Source: Adlercreutzia sp. ZJ176
Lineage (GTDB): Bacteria > Actinomycetota > Coriobacteriia > Coriobacteriales > Eggerthellaceae
Length of the DNA: 64,000 nt
Direction of reading: 5' to 3'
Assembly: GCF_011038975.1 (NCBI RefSeq)
Contig: NZ_JAAKEC010000002.1
Coordinates: forward strand, 1-64,000
In this document: positions 9,720 through 17,608 of the stretch, piece after piece
How the letters are laid out: the number at the start of each line of letters is the position of its first letter
Position numbering within the stretch: the stretch's first letter is position 1
The notes under the pieces: generated by a model
What the model was told of the DNA's origin: nothing
The model's input: the letters and a program-made list of their open reading frames with translations, nothing else
Databases searched by the model: none
Made by a program: the position numbers and the translations under genes

Positions 9720-10178
9720 CTAGCAGATGGTCTCCTCGCCGAAGCGATAGAGCTCCTCGTCGGTCTTCTGCAGGCTGTAGCCGTGCGTGAGACAGAAGAT
9801 GATGATGGCGTCGCGGCGGCGCTTGCAGTACAGCTCGTTTGCGCCGGCTGCCTGAAGGAGGCGGTTGGCCTCCTTCAGGGTGAGCTGCATGGCGAAGGCG
9901 AGCTGGAGCACCTTGTCGCGCGAGGCGCCGCGCTGCCCGACGAATATCTGGTAGCCGAACGTCTCGTTGAGGCCGGCGGCCCGTATCACGCCGGCGCGCG
10001 TGAGGCCGTGCTCGTCGAGCAGCTGGTTGAGGTAAGTCGGAAGATCGCGGCTCGTCAGGCGGTGGCCGCTTGTGAACGCGCGCGGGTTAGGAGCGCTCAG
10101 CAGCTCGTCGAGCAGCTCATCGGTCAAAGGCTCCTTCACGCGCTTCTTCCTCCTCTTCTTCGTCGGCTTTTCGATCAT
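9720..10178 (-). CDS. HTH protein paired with the kinase gene
   Basis: The 152-residue protein begins with a very basic stretch (KPTKKRRKKRVK), then an XRE-like helix-turn-helix (LTRAGVIRAAGLNETFGYQI, then GASRDKVLQLAFAM). It ends with a segment, RRDAIIIFCLTHGYSLQKTD, that I associate with small HTH proteins found beside bacterial Ser/Thr kinases in gut Firmicutes and Actinobacteria. ATG 10178 is preferred to TTG 10190. It lies 44 bp after the DUF5067-like gene and 160 bp before the kinase, all on one strand, so it may regulate or be a substrate of the kinase; this is inference. Confidence 0.7.
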   Translation of the reverse strand: MIEKPTKKRRKKRVKEPLTDELLDELLSAPNPRAFTSGHRLTSRDLPTYLNQLLDEHGLTRAGVIRAAGLNETFGYQIFVGQRGASRDKVLQLAFAMQLTLKEANRLLQAAGANELYCKRRRDAIIIFCLTHGYSLQKTDEELYRFGEETIC

Positions 10179-10222
10179 GATAGCAAGCAAACGCGCGAAC
10201 GCGCTTGCTCAGTCTGGGGGAC

Positions 10223-10936
10223 TTAGGCGACGGAGAAGGTGGCTTCGGCCAAGACGGTGTCGTCGAGGCTGATGAGCTCAGTGCACTCCACGGTCAGGTC
10301 CGACTGGTCGTCAAGCACGTATGCCTGCTGGATAGTGATGGAGGCGCCGGGCTTGATCTCGCTCATTGAGCGAGAAGAGTCTAGGTCGTTTACGATGGCT
10401 AGCTCGAGCTGCACGCCGTTCTGGAAGCACTGGTCGTGTATGGCCACCATGAAACTCGTGGCGTCTTCGGAATTGTTGGTGAAAGTGTAGGTGACGACAG
10501 CTGCCGGCTTGCCCGCGTAGTCGGTTGTGACAACGCAATCGTCGATGGTCACGGCGTACTTCGATTCAGTCGCCTTCTCCTCCTGGGCTGCCTGCCGAGG
10601 TTCGCTCGACTGGTCTACGCTGCCCGCGCTTGAGCCCTCCGCAGAGGAAATGCTCGAAGCGCTCGGCTCAGAAAGGGCCCCGTCAATCGCTGCGCCATAG
10701 AAGCTCTGGCTTGCGAAGACGATGACGACGGCGACGATGTTGAGGATGATGCCGACGATGGCAATCGTCTTCCCATCGCTTTTCCCCTTGACGATTGAGA
10801 CGAGCCCGATGACGGCGAACACGACGCCGAGCAGCGCGATGAAGAACGAGATGTTGTTGATGATGGGGATAAACGACGTCGCGAGGGCGACTATTCCCAA
10901 GATGAGGCCGGTTATGGCGAGAGCTGATTTCTTCAT
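10223..10936 (-). CDS. Membrane protein with DUF4190-like anchor and DUF5067-like domain
   Basis: The 237-residue product starts with two or three hydrophobic segments (ALAITGLILGIVALATSFI; FFIALLGVVFAVIGLVSIV; TIAIVGIILNIVAVVIVF), resembling the DUF4190 membrane module. A Ser/Glu-rich linker (about 85-125) leads to a beta-rich domain (YAVTIDDCVVTTDYAGKPAA to the end) like DUF5067, an immunoglobulin-like extracytoplasmic domain. ATG 10936 has AAGGA eight bases upstream. It is probably the first gene of the unit with the HTH and kinase genes; a surface role is inferred. Confidence 0.75.
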   Translation of the reverse strand: MKKSALAITGLILGIVALATSFIPIINNISFFIALLGVVFAVIGLVSIVKGKSDGKTIAIVGIILNIVAVVIVFASQSFYGAAIDGALSEPSASSISSAEGSSAGSVDQSSEPRQAAQEEKATESKYAVTIDDCVVTTDYAGKPAAVVTYTFTNNSEDATSFMVAIHDQCFQNGVQLELAIVNDLDSSRSMSEIKPGASITIQQAYVLDDQSDLTVECTELISLDDTVLAEATFSVA

Positions 10937-11243
10937 AGGGCATCCTTACGGTCTGACGTGCCGCTTCGTGCGCAGCGGCAGCGCTTTGCGGTTCGAAACA
11001 TGATGCATATTAGAAGAATGCCCTGGTTAAAACATTAGCTGGCAGCTAAGAGTTTAGGGATGATGATATGTCTTTCAAGCTGGAGAAGACCACATTGCCG
11101 GGGGGTAGGCATCAGCATGGCGATGCAGGCGATGGCGATCGACTCCATAGGACACTGCCTCCTGAGATCGCGATGTCCGTTTTCGGAGGGGGCAGTGTCC
11201 AATGGCGCCACAAAGTCGGAATGTGAAGATAAAGGCAGGTAGT
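10937..11243. other. Gene-poor spacer with a long inverted repeat
   Basis: No supportable gene. At 11150-11200, GGACACTGCCTCC and GGAGGGGGCAGTGTCC form an imperfect inverted repeat around a 22-bp loop; no T-run follows, so it may be a relic of a mobile element or an operator-like hairpin rather than a terminator. The stretch marks the start of lower-GC accessory DNA. Confidence 0.5.
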
Positions 11244-11283
11244 ATAACGAGAACGGGGCACACGATCCGAAGACGTGTGCCCC
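11244..11283 (-). terminator. Terminator of the small-peptide gene
   Basis: Read on the minus strand, GGGGCACACG and CGTGTGCCCC form a perfect ten-pair stem with a nine-base loop, followed by a moderately U-rich tail (GTTCTCGTTAT). It lies ten bases after the stop of the 36-residue peptide gene. Confidence 0.75.
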
Positions 11284-11292
11284 TGCGCTGGG

Positions 11293-11403
11293 CTATTCCC
11301 CGTTGTAGAGGGAAATGACCCGCTTGCCTGCCTCGGCGACAACCGCAAGGATTGCGGCAGCCGTGGCAAGGTGATCCAGGGCGACGTTGAGTTTCACACT
11401 CAT
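11293..11403 (-). CDS. 36-residue putative membrane peptide
   Basis: This short gene reads MSVKLNVALDHL, then an Ala/Leu/Val-rich hydrophobic stretch (ATAAAILAVVAEA), and ends GKRVISLYNGE. GAGGAGG sits seven bases before the ATG (forward 11411-11417), a near-ideal ribosome site, and a perfect terminator hairpin follows the stop, so a compact transcription unit is clear. A single hydrophobic helix with a charged C-terminus is the build of type I toxins and other small membrane peptides. I recognise no named family. The codons are GC-rich like the host. It lies just downstream of the HEPN-like gene on the same strand. Confidence 0.65.
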   Translation of the reverse strand: MSVKLNVALDHLATAAAILAVVAEAGKRVISLYNGE

Positions 11404-11576
11404 TGCGCTACCTCCTCTCAGGAACGATGTCCAAAGATACAAGCAGGCAGCTCATACGCCCTTGTCGCGCGTTTACTTTATCATGATATGCCGTAACGGG
11501 GAATTACGATATCGGTGTGCACGCATCGCTGGTAGGCTGTGTGTGGAGGGTGTCGGTAGGTGTTGTTGCGTCCACA

Positions 11577-13475
11577 CTATGCGCCATAGTATTTTCCATC
11601 CTCAAAAATGACCTTTTGCGGCCCTGTGAGATGGTTCTTTTTAAGGCTTGGTGCGTAGATCTCGTATGTTCCCTCGCTAATTCGTTTAGGCATGTTTGAC
11701 TCTCCGAACACAATTTCGGAACGATGTCCAAGAGGCTCTGAATCTCTGGGATTGGTTCGTAGCGTTCCGAAATGAACACCTGTGAAGAGCGGGTTGCCGT
11801 AGGTGTCGTATTCGCTTATCCCAGAATCACGCCGTGCGGTAAGAGGAATTGTAGAGTCACCGCAGTAGAATACGGGAATTGTGACAGGTAGCGTCAGTGA
11901 TGACTCGATACTTCCCCCAGAAAGAGCGCAATTGTTGATGTACTCGCAGATGTTGTAGAAATCGTTGTGTTTGACCCCATGCGTTATGCCAAGAAAAGAC
12001 TCGTCTGCTGGACTCATTTTATAAGCGCCGAGAAGCAAATAAAACGCAAGCCTGACCATATCACGGACGGTTTCGACTTCGTTCCAGTCGTACAAATTGT
12101 CCTTGTGCACGAAACTATTTCTTCGAATGGTTATGTCGCGCAAGGTATTAACAATAGCGTCATAGATGCCTAGGCTTTCCATTCCAGTGATGAGCAGGTC
12201 TGTGTTGTTGGGGTACAGCTTTCCTCTTTTATCGTCGTAATTGCCGAAAAAATGAGTAAGGTATCCGAGGTTGAGAATCTCTTTGAAGCCTGGACTCATC
12301 AGATAATCATCAACTACAACGTTTCCTTGTGTGATCTGGATTGCTTGCGATGGCGCTCCTAATAGTTTCGCATGAGATGAAGGCTTGAGCTCCTTGCCCC
12401 GATTGTAGCCAATGAATATTGTCCTATTGGCTCCGTCACGTTCGTGAGTATGTATAGAGACAAATGCATAAAGGTATTGCTCAATCGCCTTAAAGTAGCT
12501 TGTAGTTATGGGTGTCAAATCGATGTCGACTGTTCGCTCGCTGCTCCTTTCGCGACAAGCATCCTTCAGTGAATCGTATAGCCATTCGGCTGTCATGAAG
12601 CTCTTAGCGAAGTCCTCGGCTCCAGTGAGCGCTTCGCAGGCTCCTTCATCAAGAAAGCGCTTATTAAGGGCTTCCCGCTGTCTATTCGTAAGAGTGGATC
12701 CAATGGCATAGGCTTTAGAAGCGTCGTTAATTGACTGCCTGAAGAGTTTGAGAGAATTCGGTCTTATTGCCTTGACAATCGATAAGCCGCAGTAATCAAG
12801 AGCCATGTCCTTGAGTTCGTCAAGATACTTACTGAGCTTGGGCCACTCCGATTGTCCAAAAACATCATCCATGAATTCTTCAAGAGAATACGTCTTATAG
12901 CCTCTCAGCTCTTCGTTCTCGCGATCCTCCCAGTTAAGCACGTTGGCTGGCGTCCCCTTTTCTGCAAACGTGACGTATGTGATTCGCGAGATATTGGGTT
13001 CTGCGAGCAGTCTTTGTTCAATATTTGTCGGCAGTATGTCCTTCAGATCCGGCTCTCTGAATATGTATACGGTCCAGTCGCCTTCTTGCTCAAGACCGAT
13101 TCCGTTAATTCTCCTGAAGAGTCCGTAGTTCTGCTTACACTCAAAAACAGGGTTTTGGCTCGGACCGACAGTATAGTACTCGCGCGCATCACTAACAAAA
13201 AGGCCAAGCCGGCTTACCTGCTTTCCCGATCCCTTCACTAAATCCTGCACTATTTCAATCAGTGCCTCATATATGCTCTCACGTGCCTGCTTCATGATGA
13301 AGGAGTAATAAGAGTAGTCCTCACCACCGATATCGCACAGACTACTTATTCTATTTGTGCCATCTTTCTTGTTCTCTGTATTCCATTGACCAGTACGCCA
13401 CTGATCCCTATGAAGCTTTATCTTATTCAGGCATTCATCTATCAAGTGCTTTCTGAAAATTGAATCCGTATCCAT
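11577..13475 (-). CDS. Large HEPN-motif hypothetical protein
   Basis: This 632-residue protein belongs to no family I can name. It is soluble, with no signal peptide. In the C-terminal half a helical stretch (TSYFKAIEQYLYAFVS) is followed by RRNSFVHKDNL near residue 465, matching the R-x4-6-H active-site motif of HEPN ribonucleases, then MVRLAFYLLLGAY. ATG 13475 has AAGGAGG nine bases upstream. Codon use is distinctly AT-richer than the flanking genes, which marks horizontal transfer. With toxin-antitoxin genes, a small membrane peptide and a nuclease nearby, a defence role is plausible but not shown. Confidence 0.75.
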   Translation of the reverse strand: MDTDSIFRKHLIDECLNKIKLHRDQWRTGQWNTENKKDGTNRISSLCDIGGEDYSYYSFIMKQARESIYEALIEIVQDLVKGSGKQVSRLGLFVSDAREYYTVGPSQNPVFECKQNYGLFRRINGIGLEQEGDWTVYIFREPDLKDILPTNIEQRLLAEPNISRITYVTFAEKGTPANVLNWEDRENEELRGYKTYSLEEFMDDVFGQSEWPKLSKYLDELKDMALDYCGLSIVKAIRPNSLKLFRQSINDASKAYAIGSTLTNRQREALNKRFLDEGACEALTGAEDFAKSFMTAEWLYDSLKDACRERSSERTVDIDLTPITTSYFKAIEQYLYAFVSIHTHERDGANRTIFIGYNRGKELKPSSHAKLLGAPSQAIQITQGNVVVDDYLMSPGFKEILNLGYLTHFFGNYDDKRGKLYPNNTDLLITGMESLGIYDAIVNTLRDITIRRNSFVHKDNLYDWNEVETVRDMVRLAFYLLLGAYKMSPADESFLGITHGVKHNDFYNICEYINNCALSGGSIESSLTLPVTIPVFYCGDSTIPLTARRDSGISEYDTYGNPLFTGVHFGTLRTNPRDSEPLGHRSEIVFGESNMPKRISEGTYEIYAPSLKKNHLTGPQKVIFEDGKYYGA

Positions 13476-13791
13476 TGATGGACGCCTCCTTGCTTAGATC
13501 GACAAATGCCAAAATCCGATATCGCTCATTATCTTTCATAGAGTCGTTCTCGATCGAATAGATTGTTGACTAATGGCTAGATTGCAATGGTGTATTCCGG
13601 TGCGCCCGCCGTGTCAATCCTGAAGTACGCGTGGCCGCCTTGCCGCTGGCCCAGACCGTTCTGTTGCCGTCCGCGAGCTGCATCGGTGAGTCAGATACTT
13701 CCACTTTCCTGTTGCTCCGCGCGGCGCAGTATGCAATATTATGCTCATGATTCCCCAGGGTCACGGTCGACGCGTATGTGTAGGGGGCAAC
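13476..13791. other. Spacer before the accessory gene pair
   Basis: This 316-bp stretch holds the upstream region of the HEPN-like gene (minus strand; GATAAT in the minus direction near 13530 is a weak -10 candidate) and no convincing gene of its own. Base composition shifts from AT-rich to GC-rich near 13600. Confidence 0.4.
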
Positions 13792-14004
13792 ATGAACGTC
13801 TGCGCTTCAACGGAGCTTGTATCTCAGGCTGAGGCGATTCGCTTCTACGATCAGAGGGTCGCTCAGCGTGAGCTTGAGCTCGTGTGGAAGCATAATGCGA
13901 CAAGCGACGTGACGCTTGAGGATATCAACGCCGAGATCGACGCGGTGCGCGCTGAGCGGCGAGCTCGTGAAAGAGGACCCGCGAATCGCCCCACAAACAA
14001 CTAG
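13792..14004 (+). CDS. Small helical hypothetical protein (antitoxin-like)
   Basis: The 70-residue product is mostly charged helix: AEAIRFYDQRVAQRELELVW, then VTLEDINAEIDAVRAERRAR. The second part resembles the C-terminal INAEI-x-A-x-R-x-ER segments seen on some antitoxins, but I cannot place it in a family. ATG 13792 has AGGGGG a few bases upstream; an in-frame ATG at 13741 lacks one. It ends just before a bidirectional terminator shared with the convergent minus-strand gene. Confidence 0.45.
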   Translation: MNVCASTELVSQAEAIRFYDQRVAQRELELVWKHNATSDVTLEDINAEIDAVRAERRARERGPANRPTNN

Positions 14005-14032
14005 AGCCAGTCCCAGTAGGACCGGCCCTTAC

Positions 14033-14050
14033 AAAACCTCGGAGGTTTTT
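14033..14050. terminator. Bidirectional terminator between convergent small genes
   Basis: AAAACCTCGGAGGTTTTT is almost perfectly self-complementary, with A-runs and T-runs on both sides, so it can end transcripts from either strand. Its position supports the reality of both small flanking genes. Confidence 0.7.
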
Positions 14051-14071
14051 GCGTCTGCAAGCAGAGTGATA

Positions 14072-14251
14072 TCAAAGCCCCGCCGCGTCAAGAACTTTCG
14101 TAACAAACCCAAGGTGGGAGATCAGGGGGTTCTGCGTTCCATAGCGCTTCGCGTACCCAGTCATCGTCCTGCGTAGATCCTTGACCGCCGCCTGGGTGGC
14201 GGGGTCTGCTTTCGCCCTCACCAGAAGGTCGTGCAGAGTCATGATCGTCAT
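14072..14251 (-). CDS. Small hypothetical protein
   Basis: From ATG 14251 the product is 59 residues, MTIMTLHDLLVRAKADPATQ through a basic centre (KDLRRTMTGYAKRYG) to KVLDAAGL. The frame is open back to a GTG at 14401, so a longer form of 109 residues is possible. No ribosome site decides. It faces the bidirectional terminator at 14033. No family is recognised; it may be a remnant of a larger gene. Confidence 0.4.
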   Translation of the reverse strand: MTIMTLHDLLVRAKADPATQAAVKDLRRTMTGYAKRYGTQNPLISHLGFVTKVLDAAGL

Positions 14252-14474
14252 CGGTTGCTGGGTTCGGCGGTTGCGCAGTTTCGTACGGCAGCTCTTGGTG
14301 CTCTTTATGCTGCGGTCATTTAGCCAGCCGGACATCAGTCCGAAGGTCGCATGCTCGCTGTTGCGCTCGGGGGCGAAGCCGAAGCTGTTGCACAGGCACA
14401 CGGAGTGGCTGGCGCAGTTGTGTTTTAGAATGTGGCCAGGGAACAGCTACGAGAAGAGGTCAAGGAAAACGGTC

Positions 14475-15197
14475 ATGCAGAATAGATACGCGGGCGACAT
14501 AGGTGATTTCAGCAAACTCGGTATCCTGCGCGCCTTGCAGGCCGAGGGCTTGTCGATCGGACTCAACTGGTATCTGGCCCCTGACGAGACGCACAGCGGC
14601 GACGGCCGTCATGTGAGGTACCTCGACCAAGACAAGTATCGCGAATGCGATGAGAAGCTGTGGGTGGAGCTCGGGTTAATCGTCAAGTCGAACAGACGGA
14701 AAGTTGGCTACATGGAGAACAACCGCGTGTTAAAGGCGACGTTCTTCTCGGATTGCCTAGACTTTGCGGGAAGAAAAAGGCCGGAAAGGCTTGCGTGTCG
14801 CAGCGAATGGTTCAGGAAATCGCTTGCCATGATGGCTGGAAAAGACGTCGTGTTCGTGGATCCGGACAACGGCTTGGTGGTGCCCTCCGCTATGGGGAGG
14901 CCGAAGGAGAACAAATACGTCCTGCCTTCCGAGCTCGCCAGCTACTATGCCCAGGGATCTAGCGTCATCTACTACCAGCACAAGGCGAGGCGAAAGGACC
15001 CTTTCTACGTCCAGCAGCTCGACAGTCTGCTGGGAAGCCAAGCCTTCCCGGGCGCATCGGGACTTGCCTTGAAGTTCAAACCCACCTCACAGCGCTATTA
15101 CATGTTCCTCGTCCAGCCGCAGCATAGGGAAACCGTTGAGAGGGCCGTGAATAACCTGCTCTCGACCGCTTGGGGCGAGCACTTCTGCATGCTTTAG
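14475..15197 (+). CDS. Conserved hypothetical protein (MQNRYxGDIGDF family)
   Basis: The 240-residue product begins MQNRYAGDIGDFSKLGILRA, a start I have seen on a widespread uncharacterised family that often sits in accessory regions. NWYLAPDETHSGDGRHVRYL and VVFVDPDNGLVVP are its most conserved stretches; the second resembles the D-P-x-N/G site of Rossmann-type methyltransferases, so a nucleotide- or SAM-related enzyme is possible but unproved. ATG 14475 has AAGGA eight bases upstream; the long in-frame extension to 14181 is not coding-like. No partner gene is evident. Confidence 0.65.
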   Translation: MQNRYAGDIGDFSKLGILRALQAEGLSIGLNWYLAPDETHSGDGRHVRYLDQDKYRECDEKLWVELGLIVKSNRRKVGYMENNRVLKATFFSDCLDFAGRKRPERLACRSEWFRKSLAMMAGKDVVFVDPDNGLVVPSAMGRPKENKYVLPSELASYYAQGSSVIYYQHKARRKDPFYVQQLDSLLGSQAFPGASGLALKFKPTSQRYYMFLVQPQHRETVERAVNNLLSTAWGEHFCML

Positions 15198-15497
15198 CGT
15201 GGCGAAGGATCAGGCAACGACAAGGGCGAAAAGGGCAAGCTCTATCAAGACATACCGAAACCCGCATCATTTCGAAGGTGTTAAAGGCGAGCGTAGCCGT
15301 TGCCTACCTCCCGCAGAGCGTTATCCATCACGGCATGGTGGCGCTCGGGGGTGGGGGATTCCCGCCTTCTGGCGATATTTCGCTTTAGCGTGCTAAATTG
15401 GCGCTACAATAAGACAGTTCTGTCACGGCAGGCAGAAGGGGCGGCGACGTGCCGCCCGTGTTACCTCAGCAAGAAAGACAAAAGGAGCGCGCTAACA
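15198..15497 (+). promoter_or_regulatory. serC upstream region with candidate promoter
   Basis: TACAAT (15405-15410) with a weak -35 (CTTTAG, 15383-15388) is the best promoter seen before serC. A small hairpin, GGGCGGC/GCCGCCC within 15438-15460, would lie in the 5' leader. No gene is visible in this stretch and no known riboswitch is recognised. Confidence 0.4.
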
Positions 15498-16580
15498 ATG
15501 GGCAGAGTTTACAATTTCTCGGCGGGACCGGCGGTTCTGCCTGAAGAGGTGCTGAAGCAGGCGGCGGCGGAGATGCTCGACTATGACGGCTGCGGCATGT
15601 CGGTCATGGAGATGAGCCACCGCTCCAAGCCGTTCGCTCGCATCATCGAGACGGCTGAGGCGGACCTGCGCGAGCTCATGGGCATCCCCGAGAACTACCA
15701 CGTGCTCTTCCTCCAGGGCGGCGCCACGCAGCAGTTCGCGGCGATCCCGATGAACCTCATGCAGAACAAGAAGGCCGACTACATCGTGAGCGGCTCGTGG
15801 TCGAAGAAGGCGTTCAAGGAGGCGAAGCTCTACGGCGAGGCGCGCTGCGTGGCGAGCTCCGAGGACGGCAACTTCTCCTACGTGCCCGACGTCGACGGCC
15901 TTGAGTTCGCGCCCGACGCCGACTACGTCTATATCTGCCAGAACGAGACCATCTACGGCACGCGCTACCCGAAGCTGCCGAACACGGGCAACATCCCGCT
16001 GGTGTCCGACGTGTCCTCGATGTTCCTTTCCGAGCCGGTGAACGTGGCTGACTACGGCCTGATCTACGGCGGCGTGCAGAAGAACGTCGGCCCCGCGGGC
16101 GTGGTCATCGTGATCGTGCGCGACGACCTGGTGCGCGAGGACGTGCTGCCGTTCACGCCGACCATCATGCGCTACAAGACGCAGGCCGATGCGAAGAGCC
16201 TGTCGAACACGCCCCCGGCGTACGGCATCTACATCTGCGGCCTCGTGTTCAAGTGGCTGAAGGAGATGGGCGGCCTCGAGGCGATGAAGGCGCGCAACGT
16301 CGAGAAGGCGGGCATCCTGTACGACTTCCTCGACCAGAGCAAGCTCTTCACGGCGACGGCGCGCAAGGAGGACCGCTCGCTCATGAACGTGCCGTTCATC
16401 ACGGGCGACACCGACCTCGACGCGAAGTTCGTAGCCGAGGCGAAGGGCGCGGGCATCGAGTCCATCAAGGGCCACCGCTCCGTCGGCGGCATGCGCGCGA
16501 GCATCTACAACGCCATGCCGAAGGCCGGCGTCGAGGCGCTCGTCCAGTTCATGGACAAGTTCGAGCACGAGAACGCGTAG
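15498..16580 (+). CDS. serC: Phosphoserine aminotransferase SerC
   Basis: This PLP enzyme transaminates 3-phosphohydroxypyruvate to phosphoserine, the second step of serine synthesis. The 360-residue product begins GRVYNFSAGPAVLPEEVL and contains LFLQGGATQQFAAIP, the PLP lysine in YGGVQKNVGPAGV (about residue 196) and IKGHRSVGGMRASIYNAMP, all typical. ATG 15498 has AAAGGAG ten bases upstream; an upstream in-frame ATG at 15300 is not coding-like. It is paired functionally with serA, which lies 1.7 kb away across a toxin-antitoxin insertion. Confidence 0.97.
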   Translation: MGRVYNFSAGPAVLPEEVLKQAAAEMLDYDGCGMSVMEMSHRSKPFARIIETAEADLRELMGIPENYHVLFLQGGATQQFAAIPMNLMQNKKADYIVSGSWSKKAFKEAKLYGEARCVASSEDGNFSYVPDVDGLEFAPDADYVYICQNETIYGTRYPKLPNTGNIPLVSDVSSMFLSEPVNVADYGLIYGGVQKNVGPAGVVIVIVRDDLVREDVLPFTPTIMRYKTQADAKSLSNTPPAYGIYICGLVFKWLKEMGGLEAMKARNVEKAGILYDFLDQSKLFTATARKEDRSLMNVPFITGDTDLDAKFVAEAKGAGIESIKGHRSVGGMRASIYNAMPKAGVEALVQFMDKFEHENA

Positions 16581-16589
16581 GGGGAGCGC

Positions 16590-16697
16590 AGTTGCGCAAG
16601 TGCGCTGGCTGCCAAGTGCGGTTGTCGCGCAAGCGAGCTGGCTGCCAAGTAAGGTTGCTGTGCGAGAGCGCGGCTGCCAAGTGCGGTTGCTGCGCGC
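16590..16697. repeat. Degenerate 32-33-bp tandem repeat
   Basis: GCTGCCAAGT recurs at 16608, 16641 and 16673 within longer degenerate units that also share GCGCAAG and GGTTG(C). About three units are recognisable, directly after the serC stop. No coding role is seen. Confidence 0.65.
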
Positions 16698-16730
16698 AGG
16701 CGCAAGCTCACCTGATCGTCGCAAGCAGTA

Positions 16731-16769
16731 AAGAAGGCGTCGCCTGCTGGGGCGGCGCCTTCTTCTTTT
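16731..16769 (+). terminator. Terminator downstream of serC
   Basis: AAGAAGGCGTCGCC (16731-16744) pairs over 14 positions with GGCGGCGCCTTCTT (16751-16764), followed by CTTTTG. It ends the serC transcript. Confidence 0.8.
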
Positions 16770-16946
16770 GTGCTGGCCGACGGCGGAATAAAGGCGCGGT
16801 GCTCCGCTGCGGTTTCTCGTCTGCGCGCGCATCCTGAGGCCTGCACACGCAGGCAGCCTTCATTATGCGTCGTGCGGCCAGAAGGCTCTAGTTGCCTAGC
16901 TTTCTATCGGCAAAAACATATAGTGACTATAGCAAATCACGCCTGT

Positions 16947-16968
16947 TTATTGCCGATAACGGCAATAA
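16947..16968. repeat. Palindromic hairpin after the toxin gene
   Basis: TTATTGCCG and CGGCAATAA flank ATAA in a perfect nine-pair inverted repeat. It lies 31 bp beyond the stop of the minus-strand toxin gene, in an AT-rich patch, and may terminate it or mark an insertion boundary. Confidence 0.55.
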
Positions 16969-16998
16969 AGTGAAGATAAGGTCAACTTGACCATTTCC

Positions 16999-17343
16999 TC
17001 AGGCGCTGCTGCTTTCGAGCAGGATGGCGAAAGCGCTTCTGTCTCGCTCGCTCAGGTAACCCAACGGCTCACCATTGAGAAGGTCGTCAGGATTCAATGA
17101 GATGAGCGGCGCCAGTTGGACGCGCGACGGCTTGAGCAGACCCCCTTCTTGCCAGTCGAGAAGCTCATAGTACTGATACTGGGATTTCGGACTTGCCGAG
17201 GTCACCTTCGCCGCAATAACGGCAACGGTATCACTGTCGATGATGACGACTGGGCGCACTTTGCCAACTTCCGGATGGTCGGCGAACCGCACGTAGGCAA
17301 GCCAAACCTGCCAAGGAGCGAGGCTAACGGACAAGCTGGGCAT
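16999..17343 (-). CDS. MazF/PemK-like toxin
   Basis: The 114-residue product has the start of a PemK/MazF-type RNase fold: LAPWQVWLAYVRFADHPEVG, then KVRPVVIID, which matches the conserved K-x-R-P-V-V/L-V/I strand, and later VTSAS. Its gene partner is a RelB/DinJ-type antitoxin, a mixed pairing also seen elsewhere. The start at 17343 overlaps the antitoxin end by 20 bases and has AAGAGGA at a suitable distance; an ATG at 17349 is an alternative. The function, mRNA cleavage, is inferred from the family. Confidence 0.7.
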   Translation of the reverse strand: MPSLSVSLAPWQVWLAYVRFADHPEVGKVRPVVIIDSDTVAVIAAKVTSASPKSQYQYYELLDWQEGGLLKPSRVQLAPLISLNPDDLLNGEPLGYLSERDRSAFAILLESSSA

Positions 17344-17608
17344 AAGCATCGTCCTCTTCGTCGTCCATGTCGGCGGGCAGCACGCTGGCCCCCCAGCGAG
17401 GGTCGACGGGCAGAACTGAAGCTGGGTTGTAGCGCGGCTTCGATAAAGCCTGCGTATCGAAGGGAAGCCCGCCTGCATCAATGGATTTCACCAGGAAGAC
17501 ATTGATGGCATCGCTGAGGCTCATCCCCCAACGCGCATATACTTCGGCTGCCTCTGCCTTCACATCAGGAACAACATAGGCTTTTACCTCTGCGTTACGT
17601 GCTGCCAT
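17324..17608 (-). CDS. RelB/DinJ-type antitoxin
   Basis: The 94-residue protein has the ribbon-helix-helix start of RelB/DinJ antitoxins (VKAYVVPDVKAEAAEVYARW, then GMSLSDAINVFLVKSI) and an acidic tail (DMDDEEDDAY) that would wrap the toxin. AGGAGG lies nine bases before ATG 17608; the ATG at 17617 touches the ribosome site, so 17608 is chosen. It overlaps the toxin gene downstream. Two TAGGCC repeats (17623-17639) just upstream could be its operator. Confidence 0.85.
   Translation of the reverse strand: MAARNAEVKAYVVPDVKAEAAEVYARWGMSLSDAINVFLVKSIDAGGLPFDTQALSKPRYNPASVLPVDPRWGASVLPADMDDEEDDAYAQLVR

Noticed and set aside
10937-11243. Insertion-sequence end at the GGACACTGCC inverted repeat (11150-11200)
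   Set aside because: No transposase, no target duplication and only one copy in the window; kept as an unexplained hairpin.
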